Shown here: positions 8,326-16,802 of the stretch, one piece after another
Layout: every line of letters begins with the position of its first letter
Numbering within the stretch: the first letter of the stretch is position 1
NCBI RefSeq assembly: GCF_000422725.1
Contig: NZ_AUGP01000003.1
Location: 32,567 to 96,566 of the forward strand
DNA length: 64,000 bases
Origin: Flavobacterium subsaxonicum WB 4.1-42 = DSM 21790
GTDB lineage: Bacteria > Bacteroidota > Bacteroidia > Flavobacteriales > Flavobacteriaceae
Direction: 5' to 3'
Position numbers and translations under genes: made by a program
The notes under the pieces: model-generated
Databases searched by the model: none
What the model was told of the DNA's origin: nothing
Seen by the model: only the letters and a program-made list of their open reading frames with translations

Positions 8326-9240
8326 ATGAAAAAAAGCATTTTTATACTCTTTACCTTTTTTACACTTTGCAGCGCAACTGCGCAGGATTTTAAAACCCTT
8401 ACCTATTTTGTAAACGATTCTACCAAACTGGAACTCGACCTCTTTTTGCCCAAAACCAAATCTACAAACAAGCTTCCGCTGCTAATACACGTGCACGGCG
8501 GTGGGTTTTCGGGCGGCAGGAGAGAAGACGGCCACCACATAGCCAAACACGCTGCCACCCAGGGCTATGCTGCGGCATCTATTAGCTATACCCTGTACAT
8601 GAAGGGCCGCAAGTTTAGCTGCGATGGTATCCTGTCTCAAAAAACAAAGGCCTTCCAGATAGCGGCCAACCAACTGTGGCAGGCCACCCTGTTTTTTATT
8701 ACTAATGCCGATAAATACAATATAGATACCACTAAGATATTTATATCGGGCAGTAGTGCCGGTGCCGAAACCGCCCTGCACGCCGCCTTTTGGGATCGTA
8801 ACGTTATGGCGCTGTACCCGCAAAAATTACCCGATACCTTTAAGTATGCAGGTATTGCATCAGGGTCGGGTGCCATAATGGATTTGAACCTTATCACCAA
8901 ACAAAACCTTATTCCGGCGCTGTTCTTTCATGGCAGTTGCGATCGTACCGTGCCTTACGGTACCGCCGCGCATCATTATTGCCCTGCCAATGCCAGCGGA
9001 TGGTTAATGCTGTTTGGGTCGTATTCCCTCTACAACCATATTATTGGCCTTAATGGCAGCACGCATTTGTACACCTTTTGCGGGGGCGGACACGAGTACA
9101 GCGATGAGCTTTTTGCCAAGCAGCCGCAGGAAATTGTCGACTTTATGAATCGTGTGCTTCACAACCAAAAAGAACAGGCGCATACCATAATTGCCACAGG
9201 CAAACCCTGCAAAACAGCCGAATACAATTTTTGCGACTAA
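8326..9240 (+). CDS. Secreted alpha/beta-hydrolase (esterase/lipase-like)
   Basis: 304 aa with a signal peptide (about residues 1-20, ending SATAQ). It has the hormone-sensitive-lipase-type oxyanion motif HGGGF at residues 57-61 and the nucleophile elbow GSSAG at 142-146 (Ser144). Asp206 in HGSCDRTVP and His256 in GGGHEY complete a plausible catalytic triad. It should hydrolyse a carboxyl ester in the periplasm or outside; the substrate cannot be told from sequence. It is followed after 6 bp by a lipoprotein gene, so the two are probably cotranscribed. The TATACC-type palindromes lie directly upstream. Confidence 0.85.
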   Translation: MKKSIFILFTFFTLCSATAQDFKTLTYFVNDSTKLELDLFLPKTKSTNKLPLLIHVHGGGFSGGRREDGHHIAKHAATQGYAAASISYTLYMKGRKFSCDGILSQKTKAFQIAANQLWQATLFFITNADKYNIDTTKIFISGSSAGAETALHAAFWDRNVMALYPQKLPDTFKYAGIASGSGAIMDLNLITKQNLIPALFFHGSCDRTVPYGTAAHHYCPANASGWLMLFGSYSLYNHIIGLNGSTHLYTFCGGGHEYSDELFAKQPQEIVDFMNRVLHNQKEQAHTIIATGKPCKTAEYNFCD

Positions 9241-9246
9241 CACTAC

Positions 9247-10077
9247 ATGAAAAACCTATTCCTGATTCTGTGCTGCATTTTAGTAGTTGGCTGTGCTTCG
9301 GATAAAAAAGAAAGTCAGCTACCTGCGGGTATAGCTCCTGCCGATGCCGCTAATGTTGAGGTGCTTAAGCAACAGTTCCTGCCCATAATAGAGGGCGTAT
9401 GGGTTACGTCAGATTATATTGATGACCTTCAAAAAACAGGGTCGCCATTTAAATCGTACAATAAATTACGGGGCATTGCAGCTATAGCAATTACTGATGA
9501 TAACGAGGCTGACAGCCTGTTTGTGGGCATAAGCCTTAACAACCACGAGGGCAGCAGCTTCGCGGCTTATTTTGCAAAGGGCCATAGCCCGAATAGCCTG
9601 CGCACTAATTATTCCGACTATAATAATCCGAATAACAGTTTTGAGCTTGGCTATAAAGTAACCACTAAAGATACCCTGCTTTTTATGTACCGCTACAACA
9701 GGGCGGGCAAGCTTATAAGTGCCCAGCAATACAACCGCGTGGGCAAACAGTCAGAAAATAACGATATGGGCTGGGGCATAGAGCAGGTGGCAAACAAGCA
9801 GCTTATTGCGGGCACGTATATTATTGAAGGTGTTACGGTGCCGCTTACCATTACATTTAATCAAAACGGTACTGTTACCGGTTTTGAAGGTTTTAAGACC
9901 TATACCGTAGGAACCGATTTTGCCGTTAACGACCCTGACGAACTACCCGGAGCCGACCATATTTATTTTGAAGAAACCGGAAATAGTAATAACAGCATTA
10001 CATACAACTTTAAAATAAAGGCCGACACACTCGTACTCTCGCACAGTGGCACACACTACAAACTGGTTAAGCAATAA
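9247..10077 (+). CDS. Lipoprotein of unknown function
   Basis: 276 aa with lipobox VVGC (Cys16), followed by ASDKKES. There are no transmembrane segments after the signal. The body looks beta-rich and ends in the strand-like HSGTHYKLVKQ. I do not recognise the family. The start is 6 bp after the esterase stop, suggesting an operon. A fragment encoding the same last 11 residues, with only synonymous differences, survives about 1 kb downstream at 11042-11085. A paralogue therefore once stood there. Confidence 0.75.
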   Translation: MKNLFLILCCILVVGCASDKKESQLPAGIAPADAANVEVLKQQFLPIIEGVWVTSDYIDDLQKTGSPFKSYNKLRGIAAIAITDDNEADSLFVGISLNNHEGSSFAAYFAKGHSPNSLRTNYSDYNNPNNSFELGYKVTTKDTLLFMYRYNRAGKLISAQQYNRVGKQSENNDMGWGIEQVANKQLIAGTYIIEGVTVPLTITFNQNGTVTGFEGFKTYTVGTDFAVNDPDELPGADHIYFEETGNSNNSITYNFKIKADTLVLSHSGTHYKLVKQ

Positions 10078-10152
10078 TTACTATAACTACTATAATACTC
10101 ATTATTTAAAAATTATTATAAATTGCAGTCTCAAAGCTCATCCCGCTAATTT

Positions 10153-11016
10153 ATGAAAAACCTGCTTGTTGCCTTAATCGTATTGTGCTCTTCAGCTTCG
10201 CTATTTGCTCAAACAGATGATAATAACAACCCCATTTTTAATTCGGTTATATTGGGTACAGATACGGTAGATGGCCTTACGGTAATGTATAATTATTATA
10301 CGCTTAAAAATAATATAGAGAATAAAAACAGTTCTGTTTATATTGATGATAAGCCCTCTTTAGCAGAAACTATTGATGCGGCACAAACGCTGCCATCCGA
10401 TTTTTTTGTGATAATGAGGGGCCAGGAGGTAGTGTCGCTACTTTTGTTTACGGCTTCTCCTAAAATTGAATTTATGCTTATGGATATTAAAACCGGTGCA
10501 AGCAAAAATTTTTCACCGGCGTTACAGGGCACCCTGACACAAAACAGGGCTAACGAACTGTTAACCGAAAAATATGCAGCTAATACCAAAATAAAGGGAG
10601 ACAAGCTAACTTTTAACAATGCCCAATTTAAAATTATAACCACTGCCGATATAAAAAAAGAAGCGGCAGCTATTATTAAGAATGAAAAACTTAAAGATGC
10701 TACCAGTACGGGCATACAGGTGCTTTCGCAGATGCAGATTAAGGAGAATATTATAAAAGAGTCGGCTAAGGGTGGTAAGCTCGACTTTTTTACCCCTATT
10801 ATAGGCATAGAAAATAACGGTGTGCAAATAAAACCGGGCATTTTTGAAACCAATATGGGTGTGGCACTTTATAAATGGGGCCGTGCAGCGTTTGATGCCG
10901 GTGTAAATACTGTTGATGATGCCCTGGCTATTTATGCCGAGACTAAAGGCCGACCGGTAAGTAAAAAAGAAACCCTGTATATAAAAATGGGGTTTGAAAA
11001 GACCTTGGAAAAATAA
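10153..11016 (+). CDS. Secreted protein of unknown function
   Basis: 287 aa. The Sec signal peptide (residues 1-20, ending SLFAQ) is followed by TDDNNN and a soluble, Lys-rich domain with no catalytic motif I recognise. There is no lipobox, membrane span or sorting domain, so a periplasmic location is likely. It lies 75 bp after the lipoprotein at 9247 and may be part of the same secreted-protein cluster. Confidence 0.7.
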   Translation: MKNLLVALIVLCSSASLFAQTDDNNNPIFNSVILGTDTVDGLTVMYNYYTLKNNIENKNSSVYIDDKPSLAETIDAAQTLPSDFFVIMRGQEVVSLLLFTASPKIEFMLMDIKTGASKNFSPALQGTLTQNRANELLTEKYAANTKIKGDKLTFNNAQFKIITTADIKKEAAAIIKNEKLKDATSTGIQVLSQMQIKENIIKESAKGGKLDFFTPIIGIENNGVQIKPGIFETNMGVALYKWGRAAFDAGVNTVDDALAIYAETKGRPVSKKETLYIKMGFEKTLEK

Positions 11017-11041
11017 TAGCATGAAAAATAGCGATCTGGAA

Positions 11042-11085
11042 CGACACACTCGCACAGCGGTACGCACTATAAATTGGTTAAGCAA
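11042..11085 (+). pseudogene. Remnant of a paralogue of the 9247 lipoprotein (3' end)
   Basis: These 44 bp match the end of the 9247 gene (10023-10074). The last 33 bp differ at only five positions, all synonymous, so both encode HSGTHYKLVKQ. Upstream of that an 8-bp deletion between two CTCG repeats breaks the frame, and no further homology or start codon is visible. It is a broken gene tail in the gap between the genes at 10153 and 11103. Confidence 0.7.
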
Positions 11086-11102
11086 CCCTAATTTATAAAA
11101 GT

Positions 11103-11420
11103 ATGGTAGCCGTAAAACTGGCAATAATACGGCAGGGAGGCCTTTTTTTGGCCTATTTAATACTGTGCTCCCTGGTACTTCGCAACCACAGCAGCATTGC
11201 CGATGTTGTTTTTGCAGTTTACATGGCAATCAGTTTCTTTGTTCATATAACAATAGTCCTAATTGTGGCAATGGTGCAGCGCAGGTCGGTATCGCCAACA
11301 AAATGCAATACCGAAGATATAGTGGTCCTGTTTTTAATGGGGGTGCTTTTAGCAGGGTTGGGCAGCTACTATATACAGTTTGTTTGGTGGCTAACCGGTG
11401 CAATGGGATGCACCACATAA
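11103..11420 (+). CDS. Small integral membrane protein, unknown function
   Basis: 105 aa with three hydrophobic stretches: about residues 12-27, 32-58 and 74-101. A Lys/Arg-containing loop (QRRSVSPTKCNTED) separates the second and third. It looks like a three-helix inner-membrane protein. No family is recognised. It lies just after the lipoprotein remnant. An overlapping frame at 11165-11464 is hydrophilic and Cys-rich and is considered a shadow. Confidence 0.55.
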   Translation: MVAVKLAIIRQGGLFLAYLILCSLVLRNHSSIADVVFAVYMAISFFVHITIVLIVAMVQRRSVSPTKCNTEDIVVLFLMGVLLAGLGSYYIQFVWWLTGAMGCTT

Positions 11421-11468
11421 CTATACTTACAGATAGCTGCGATATGATAAACTTAATTACATAAAAAG

Positions 11469-11476
11469 TACCTTTG
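11469..11476 (+). promoter_or_regulatory. -7 promoter element for the DsbA-like gene
   Basis: TACCTTTG matches TAnnTTTG, 18 bp before the ATG at 11494. Confidence 0.6.
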
Positions 11477-11493
11477 CAGCAAATACATTTACC

Positions 11494-12123
11494 ATGAAAA
11501 TAGAGATCTGGAGCGATATAATGTGTCCGTTTTGCTACATCGGCAAGCGCAAGTTTGAGGTAGCCCTGGCACAATTAGATAATATAGACAACATAGAAAT
11601 AGAGTGGAAAAGCTTTTTGCTTTCGCCTGAAATGAAGACCGATGATACCAAAAACATCCACCAGTTTCTGGCAGAGCACAAAGGCATATCGTTAGAAGAA
11701 GCTACAGGCATGAACGATAATGTGGCGCACATTGCCGCTAACGTAGGCCTTACCTACAACTTTGATAAAACCATACCCGCCAACAGCTTTAACGCCCACC
11801 GCCTGTTGCATTTTGCAAAACAGCACGGCAGGCAACAGGCCGCCGAAGAAGCCCTTTTTGCAGCCTACTTTACCGAAGGCAAAAACATAGACGACGCACA
11901 AACATTAGTACACATTGCCGCACAACTGGGCCTTGATGGCGGCGCCTTTGCCGATGCTATGGGCAGCGGCGCGTTTGTAAACGATGTACTAAACGATATT
12001 AACGAAGCCCAACAACTGGGCATACGCGGGGTTCCGTTTTTTGTTTTCGACAGAAAATATGCCGTATCCGGCGCGCAGGACCCGGCCGTTTTCCTGGAAA
12101 CACTGGAAAAGGTGTTGGAATAG
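11494..12123 (+). CDS. DsbA-family (FrnE-like) thiol oxidoreductase
   Basis: 209 aa with no signal peptide, so cytoplasmic. The N-terminus MKIEIWSDIMCPFCYIGKRK contains the thioredoxin-fold active site CPFC at residues 11-14. It is followed by a helical insertion and the cis-Pro region RGVPFFVFD near the C-terminus, the pattern of the FrnE/2-hydroxychromene-isomerase-like DsbA subfamily. It probably catalyses disulfide exchange or a glutathione-like reaction; the substrate is unknown. The stop codon is followed immediately by the CAGTTTACAG-type repeat. Confidence 0.88.
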   Translation: MKIEIWSDIMCPFCYIGKRKFEVALAQLDNIDNIEIEWKSFLLSPEMKTDDTKNIHQFLAEHKGISLEEATGMNDNVAHIAANVGLTYNFDKTIPANSFNAHRLLHFAKQHGRQQAAEEALFAAYFTEGKNIDDAQTLVHIAAQLGLDGGAFADAMGSGAFVNDVLNDINEAQQLGIRGVPFFVFDRKYAVSGAQDPAVFLETLEKVLE

Positions 12124-12982
12124 TTTACAGTGAACAGTGTTCAGTTTACAGTTTACAGGAGCAGTGGGCAGTAGAGGTGCTTTGAATGCATCTTCCATAA
12201 AATTGTGTCTCCCATAGCAACTGAAAAAAATATTCGGCTTTAGCCGAATATTACTCTTGCTTATAACCCCTGACTATAGTCATGGGCAACACATTGCGAT
12301 CGGTTTGTTTCTCTGTAGAGACGCATTGTATGCGTCTCCCATATAGATTGGAAAAATTGTTGTGTTTTACCATGTGTTGCCCGTGGCTTTAGCCACGGGA
12401 TTTATGTAGGCGAGTTATTGGCTTTAGCCAAATATAAAATAACCTAAACATTACAGAAGACGCATACAATGCGTCTCTACTGCCAACTGCGACTGCCAAC
12501 TGTGACTAACCCCACGATTTCCATACTGTACCCGTTCTCGGCCCCCCTCTCCTTCGGAGAGGGGGCGGGGGAGAGGACAAAAAGCAACCATTGCATACCC
12601 GCTAATCTGTATGGGAGACGCATTCAATGCGTCTCTACTGCCAACTGACTGAACATTGCGACTAACTCCACAATCTCCATACTGTACCCGTTCGTGCTCC
12701 CCTCTCCTCGGAGAGGGGTCGGGGGAGAGGACTAATAGCAATTTTGGAAGAGGGGCTGGGGGCAGAGTACTAATAGCATTTTTTCTGTATGGGAGACGCA
12801 TTCAATGCGTCTCTACTGCCCACTGTCTACTGAACACTGCCCAATGCCCACTGAAAACTAACTCAATAAGCTTTCTTCAGAAAATTCCCTCTAAAATTTC
12901 ATTTCTTATTTATTATCAGGTAACTATGGTTGGGTGTTGGTACTTAAATGTGTTAAAATTATTATAATAATTACAAAACCTC
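12124..12982. repeat. Repeat-rich intergenic region, four palindromic families
   Basis: This 0.9-kb gap has no credible gene. It holds tandem CAGTTTACAG / ACTGAACACTG-type words at 12124-12170, 12638-12660 and 12815-12860. It holds GAGACGCATT...AATGCGTCTC palindromes at 12318, about 12457, 12615 and 12793. An AATATTCGGCT-TT-AGCCGAATATT palindrome lies at about 12228, with related GGCTTTAGCC hairpins near 12267, 12380 and 12420. GC-rich CCCTCTCC..GGAGAGGG hairpins with a GGGGGAGAGG tail lie near 12541 and 12698. The ORFs spanning these repeats are artefacts of them. Confidence 0.8.
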
Positions 12983-12990
12983 TATATTTG
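12983..12990 (+). promoter_or_regulatory. -7 promoter element for the amino-acid permease
   Basis: TATATTTG matches TAnnTTTG, 33 bp before the ATG at 13023 and immediately after the repeat region. Confidence 0.6.
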
Positions 12991-13022
12991 AAGCTTCAAA
13001 ATAAAAACTAAACAAACTATTT

Positions 13023-14513
13023 ATGTCTATCTGGAGAAGGAAACCATTACAATTATTGCTCAACGAAGCAGCCGAATCTGAAAAGGGCCTAAAAAGAACG
13101 TTAACCGCATGGTCGTTAATTGCTTTAGGAATTGGCGCCATTATAGGGGCCGGTTTATTTGTAAGAACCGCCACCGCAGCTGCTCAAAACGCAGGTCCGT
13201 CGGTTACTATTGGCTTTATTGTTGCGGCTATTGGCTGTGCCCTTGCCGGCCTTTGCTACGCCGAACTTTCTTCGTCTATTCCAATTTCAGGTAGTGCCTA
13301 CACCTATACCTACGCCACCATGGGCGAATTTTTAGCATGGATAATTGGCTGGGACTTAATTTTAGAATATGCCGTTGGTGCCGCTACCGTGGGTATTGCC
13401 TGGAGCGAATACCTTAACAACCTGCTGGTCACGGTACTCCATACCGACCCGATACCGTATGCGCTGTCGCATTCGCCGTTCCAAAAAGTTGTAGACCCAG
13501 TAACCCACGAGGTTATCTCTCAGGGTATTATTAACCTTCCTGCCTTGTTTATAGTAGGTGTTATTAGTTTACTGCTAATAAAAGGCACACAGGAGTCGGC
13601 TTTTGTAAACGGACTTATTGTTATAGTAAAAGTGGCCATTGTAATACTAATAATAGTGTTGGGCTGGCAGTTTATAAACCCTGCAAACCACGCTACTTAC
13701 ATACCAGCAGCTTCTACTTATACAGACGATTCTGGCGTAAGCCATAACTTTGGGGGCATAATGGGTATACTTGGTGCCGCCGGTACGGTGTTCTTTGCCT
13801 TTATTGGTTTTGATGCCGTAAGTACCGCTGCCCAGGAAACCAAAAACCCTAAGCGCGATATGCCAATAGGTATCTTAGGCTCGCTTGCGGTTTGTACCGT
13901 GTTGTACATCTTGTTTGCACACGTACTTACAGGCGTGGCAACTATAGAAGATTTTAGAACAGGCGGTAAAGAAGCATCGGTTGCTTTTGCCATCAATAAA
14001 TACATGATAGGCTACGGCTGGTTGGGTAACTTTGTAACTATAGCTATCCTTGCCGGTTTCTCATCGGTAATACTTGTAATGCTATTGGGCCAGAGCCGTG
14101 TGTTTTACTCAATGGGTAAAGATGGTTTACTGCCATCATTCTTTAGCCACCTGCACCCAAAATACCAAACGCCTTATAAAGCTAACCTTGTAATTTTGGT
14201 AATTGTGGGCCTTTTTGCAGCCTTTATTCCGGGCGATATTGTAGGAGACATGACCAGTATTGGTACACTGTTTGCCTTTATATTAGTATGTATATCGGTA
14301 ATTATACTTAGAAAAAGAGAGCCTAACATGGTTCGCGAATTTAAAACCCCGTTTGTACCTTTTGTACCGTTATTAGGTGTAGGCGTTTGCCTTGCCATGA
14401 TCTACGGACTTGGATGGTTAAACTGGGCCAGGCTAATTGGCTGGATGGCACTGGGCGTTGTGTTTTACTTTGCTTACAGCAAAAAACACAGCAGGCTTGG
14501 TAAAGGAGAATAA
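13023..14513 (+). CDS. Amino-acid permease, APC superfamily (CAT-type)
   Basis: 496 aa inner-membrane transporter with about 12 hydrophobic segments. The first helix carries the APC signature GIGAIIGAGLFV (about residues 37-48), which forms the substrate-binding break in TM1. The segment FAFIGFDAVSTAAQETKNPKRDMP (about 259-282) is the conserved TM6-loop of cationic-amino-acid-transporter-like permeases. It probably imports one or more amino acids with proton symport; the substrate is not decided by sequence. It is monocistronic between its own promoter and a strong terminator. Its location near aromatic amino-acid breakdown genes may or may not be meaningful. Confidence 0.9.
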   Translation: MSIWRRKPLQLLLNEAAESEKGLKRTLTAWSLIALGIGAIIGAGLFVRTATAAAQNAGPSVTIGFIVAAIGCALAGLCYAELSSSIPISGSAYTYTYATMGEFLAWIIGWDLILEYAVGAATVGIAWSEYLNNLLVTVLHTDPIPYALSHSPFQKVVDPVTHEVISQGIINLPALFIVGVISLLLIKGTQESAFVNGLIVIVKVAIVILIIVLGWQFINPANHATYIPAASTYTDDSGVSHNFGGIMGILGAAGTVFFAFIGFDAVSTAAQETKNPKRDMPIGILGSLAVCTVLYILFAHVLTGVATIEDFRTGGKEASVAFAINKYMIGYGWLGNFVTIAILAGFSSVILVMLLGQSRVFYSMGKDGLLPSFFSHLHPKYQTPYKANLVILVIVGLFAAFIPGDIVGDMTSIGTLFAFILVCISVIILRKREPNMVREFKTPFVPFVPLLGVGVCLAMIYGLGWLNWARLIGWMALGVVFYFAYSKKHSRLGKGE

Positions 14514-14539
14514 ACAAAACAACATTCACAAATAGGTTG

Positions 14540-14575
14540 AAAAATCCCGATGGCGCACGCTGTCGGGATTTTTTT
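14540..14575 (+). terminator. Intrinsic terminator after the permease
   Basis: AAAAATCCCGA pairs with TCGGGATTTTT around a 12-nt loop, followed by more T. It lies 26 bp after the permease stop and before the promoter of the next gene. Confidence 0.85.
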
Positions 14576-14599
14576 ATGCGCCTGTGTAACCGTTCTGTG

Positions 14600-14607
14600 T
14601 ATATTTG
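14600..14607 (+). promoter_or_regulatory. -7 promoter element for 5-formyl-THF cyclo-ligase
   Basis: TATATTTG matches TAnnTTTG, 19 bp before the ATG at 14627. It decides the start, because the upstream in-frame ATG at 14537 lies before the permease terminator. Confidence 0.65.
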
Positions 14608-14626
14608 TAAACCTACTTTTACTGTA

Positions 14627-15196
14627 ATGACAAAAAAAGAACTGCGCCAAAAATACAAGTACCTGCGCCAGGAACTCACCATCGAGGATACCGAAGAAAT
14701 GAGCCTGGCCATAGCCAACCGCCTGCTAACACTTGATATTTGGAATAACATTTACTTTCATATCTTTTTGGCCATCGAAACCCAAAAAGAGGTTCATACC
14801 GAATTTATCCTTAATATACTGGCCGGCAAAGACAAAGAGGTAATAGTATCGCGCAGCGATTTTAGCAGTTGCAACATGGTGCACTACCTGCTTACCGATA
14901 ACACCAAGCTTATGCTAAGTGAATATGGCATCCCTGAGCCGGTAGAGGGGATAGAAGTACCCTCTGATAAAATAGACGTGGTTTTTGTACCGCTCCTGGG
15001 GTTTGATGGCAATGGCCATCGCGTGGGCTACGGAAAGGGCTTTTACGACCGTTTTTTATCGGAATGTAAACCCGGCGTTATAAAAATAGGCCTCTCCTTT
15101 TTTGAGGCCGAAGCCGACGCTATTCCGCACAACGATACCGATGTTTCGCTGGGTTATTGCGTAACGCCACAAAGGGTGTATAAGTTTTCTGTGTAG
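14627..15196 (+). CDS. 5-formyltetrahydrofolate cyclo-ligase
   Basis: 189 aa from the ATG at 14627 (MTKKELRQKYKYLRQEL). It converts 5-formyl-THF to 5,10-methenyl-THF with ATP, recycling a folate storage form in the cytoplasm. The C-terminal motif GFDGNGHRVGYGKGFYDRFL is the family signature for nucleotide/folate binding, and the N-terminal KKELR..Y region supplies the usual basic residues. The length is typical. The frame is open from 14537, but that extension crosses a terminator and promoter and is rejected. The stop is followed by dispersed repeats. Confidence 0.9.
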   Translation: MTKKELRQKYKYLRQELTIEDTEEMSLAIANRLLTLDIWNNIYFHIFLAIETQKEVHTEFILNILAGKDKEVIVSRSDFSSCNMVHYLLTDNTKLMLSEYGIPEPVEGIEVPSDKIDVVFVPLLGFDGNGHRVGYGKGFYDRFLSECKPGVIKIGLSFFEAEADAIPHNDTDVSLGYCVTPQRVYKFSV

Positions 15197-15644
15197 CAAA
15201 GCGGCGGCGTTGGTTCTCCGTAGAGACGCATTGCATTCGTCTCCCATATCAATTGGAAAAAATATTCGGCTAAAGCCAGAAACCATCCATAATATTCGAA
15301 CCCCTGACTAAAGTCAGGGGCAACACATTTCAGTGTTGTTAGGTTCTCAGTAGAGACGCATTGAATCCATCTCCCGTATAGATGTGAAAAAAATATTCGG
15401 CTAAAGCCAAATTCATAAAGCAGCATACTTTTGTATCCTTTTTCTTTTATAGAAAGGCAAAAGAAAAAGAAGGAATTCAATTTTCCTCAAAAAATATCCC
15501 GTAAAATTAAATTTTTACGATATTTGTTACATGAATACACAATGGCAGGGTTTATTGTCTTACCTAAAATTTCTCATTAAACGAAATCCGGAATGAGCAC
15601 GCCCGGTTATGCCGTTAAATATTCATAACTAATACATTTACAAC
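15197..15644. repeat. Repeat-rich intergenic region before hmgA
   Basis: It contains degenerate GAGACGCATT-type palindromes at 15223-15243 and 15353-15373. CCCCTGACT-AA-AGTCAGGGG lies at 15301-15320, followed by GCAACACA. GGCTAAAGCC hairpins lie near 15268 and 15398. An A/T-rich inverted repeat, CTTTTTCTTTT / AAAAGAAAAAG, lies at 15438-15469. I see no gene and no clear -7 box. The promoter of hmgA must lie in the last ~130 bp. Confidence 0.7.
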
Positions 15645-16802
15645 ATGCCTATATACCATAAATTAGGAAATATACCGCAAAAGCGCCACACGCAGTTCGA
15701 AAAGCCCAATGGCGGCCTTTACTACGAGCAGCTTTTTGGTACCGAGGGGTTTCATGGGCACTCTGCCCTGCTGTACCACGTGCACAGGCCCACACAGGTT
15801 AAAGAGATTATTAAATCTTATTCGGTAGAGCCTAAAATAGCCATCGATAAAAACATAAAATCGCTGCTGCTTAAAGGCTTTGAGCTAAAGCCGGAAGCCG
15901 ACTTTTTAGACAGCCGCAAAGCCATGCTGGTTAACCGCGACTGTATTATTGGGCTTGCCGCGCCACAGCAATCGCTACGTACGTATTTTTACAAAAATGC
16001 CGATGCCGACGAAATGCTTTTTGTACACAAAGGCACAGGCACGCTGCGCACATTTATGGGTAACATTCCGTTTGAGTACGGCGATTACCTTATCATTCCG
16101 CGTGGCATGATCTACCAGATCGATTTTGATACGACCGAGAACCGTCTGTTTTACGTAGAGTCAACGTCGCCCATTTACACGCCTAAGCGCTACAAAAACC
16201 AGAGCGGGCAGCACCTAGAGCATTCGCCGTTTTGCGAACGCGACTTTAAAATGCCAACCGAACTGGAAACGCACGATGAGAAAGGCGACTTTATCATCAA
16301 AATAAAAAAAGAAGGCATGATGCACGAGGTAGTGTATGCCACGCACCCGTTTGATGTTATTGGGTGGGATGGCTACAACTTTCCGTACGCCTTTAGCATT
16401 CATAACTTTGAGCCCATTACCGGCCGCGTGCACCAGCCGCCACCGGTACACCAAACGTTCGAGACAACGGGGTTTGTGGTGTGCTCGTTTTGCCCAAGGC
16501 TGTACGACTACCACCCTAAAAGCATACCGGCGCCGTACAACCACAGCAATATAGATAGCGATGAGGTTTTGTACTACGTTGATGGCGACTTTATGAGCCG
16601 CAACAATATAGAGCAGGGCCACATAACACTGCACCCTAAAGGCATACCACACGGCCCGGCACCTGGTGCTATGGAGCGCAGCATAGGCAAAACAGTAACC
16701 GAAGAGCTTGCGGTAATGGTAGATACCTTCCGCCCGCTTATGGTAACCGCCGAAGCTATGGGCTTAGACGACGGACAGTATTATAAATCGTGGGTAGAAT
16801 AG
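15645..16802 (+). CDS. hmgA: Homogentisate 1,2-dioxygenase
   Basis: 385 aa. It opens the aromatic ring of homogentisate to maleylacetoacetate in tyrosine/phenylalanine breakdown, using non-haem Fe(II). The N-terminus (MPIYHKLGNIPQKRHTQFEKP...GGLYYEQLFGTEGFHG) and the central YHVHRPT are family hallmarks. The C-terminal cupin core around GYNFPYAFSIHNFEPITGRVHQPPPVHQTFE, and the His-containing TLHPKGIPHGP, supply the iron-ligand region. It is shorter than the ~440-aa Proteobacterial and human enzymes, as is common for the Bacteroidota form. hppD, the preceding pathway step, lies 0.7 kb downstream across a repeat island, so transcription may be separate. Confidence 0.93.
   Translation: MPIYHKLGNIPQKRHTQFEKPNGGLYYEQLFGTEGFHGHSALLYHVHRPTQVKEIIKSYSVEPKIAIDKNIKSLLLKGFELKPEADFLDSRKAMLVNRDCIIGLAAPQQSLRTYFYKNADADEMLFVHKGTGTLRTFMGNIPFEYGDYLIIPRGMIYQIDFDTTENRLFYVESTSPIYTPKRYKNQSGQHLEHSPFCERDFKMPTELETHDEKGDFIIKIKKEGMMHEVVYATHPFDVIGWDGYNFPYAFSIHNFEPITGRVHQPPPVHQTFETTGFVVCSFCPRLYDYHPKSIPAPYNHSNIDSDEVLYYVDGDFMSRNNIEQGHITLHPKGIPHGPAPGAMERSIGKTVTEELAVMVDTFRPLMVTAEAMGLDDGQYYKSWVE

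Noticed and set aside
11165..11464. Overlapping + strand frame rich in Cys and Asn
   Set aside because: It overlaps the more plausible three-helix membrane protein at 11103 and has no signal, domain or promoter.
12124..12860. Regularly spaced repeats that might be a CRISPR array
   Set aside because: Repeat units belong to several different palindromic families, spacing is irregular, and no cas genes are present.
12451..12967. Open frames on both strands with LSPDPSPRRGE-like peptides
   Set aside because: They are translations of the GC-rich and GAGACGCATT repeats; similar frames at 16781-17054 arise from the same repeat families.
15154..15480. Minus-strand frame of about 108 codons
   Set aside because: It runs through dispersed repeats and has no coding character or conserved motif.
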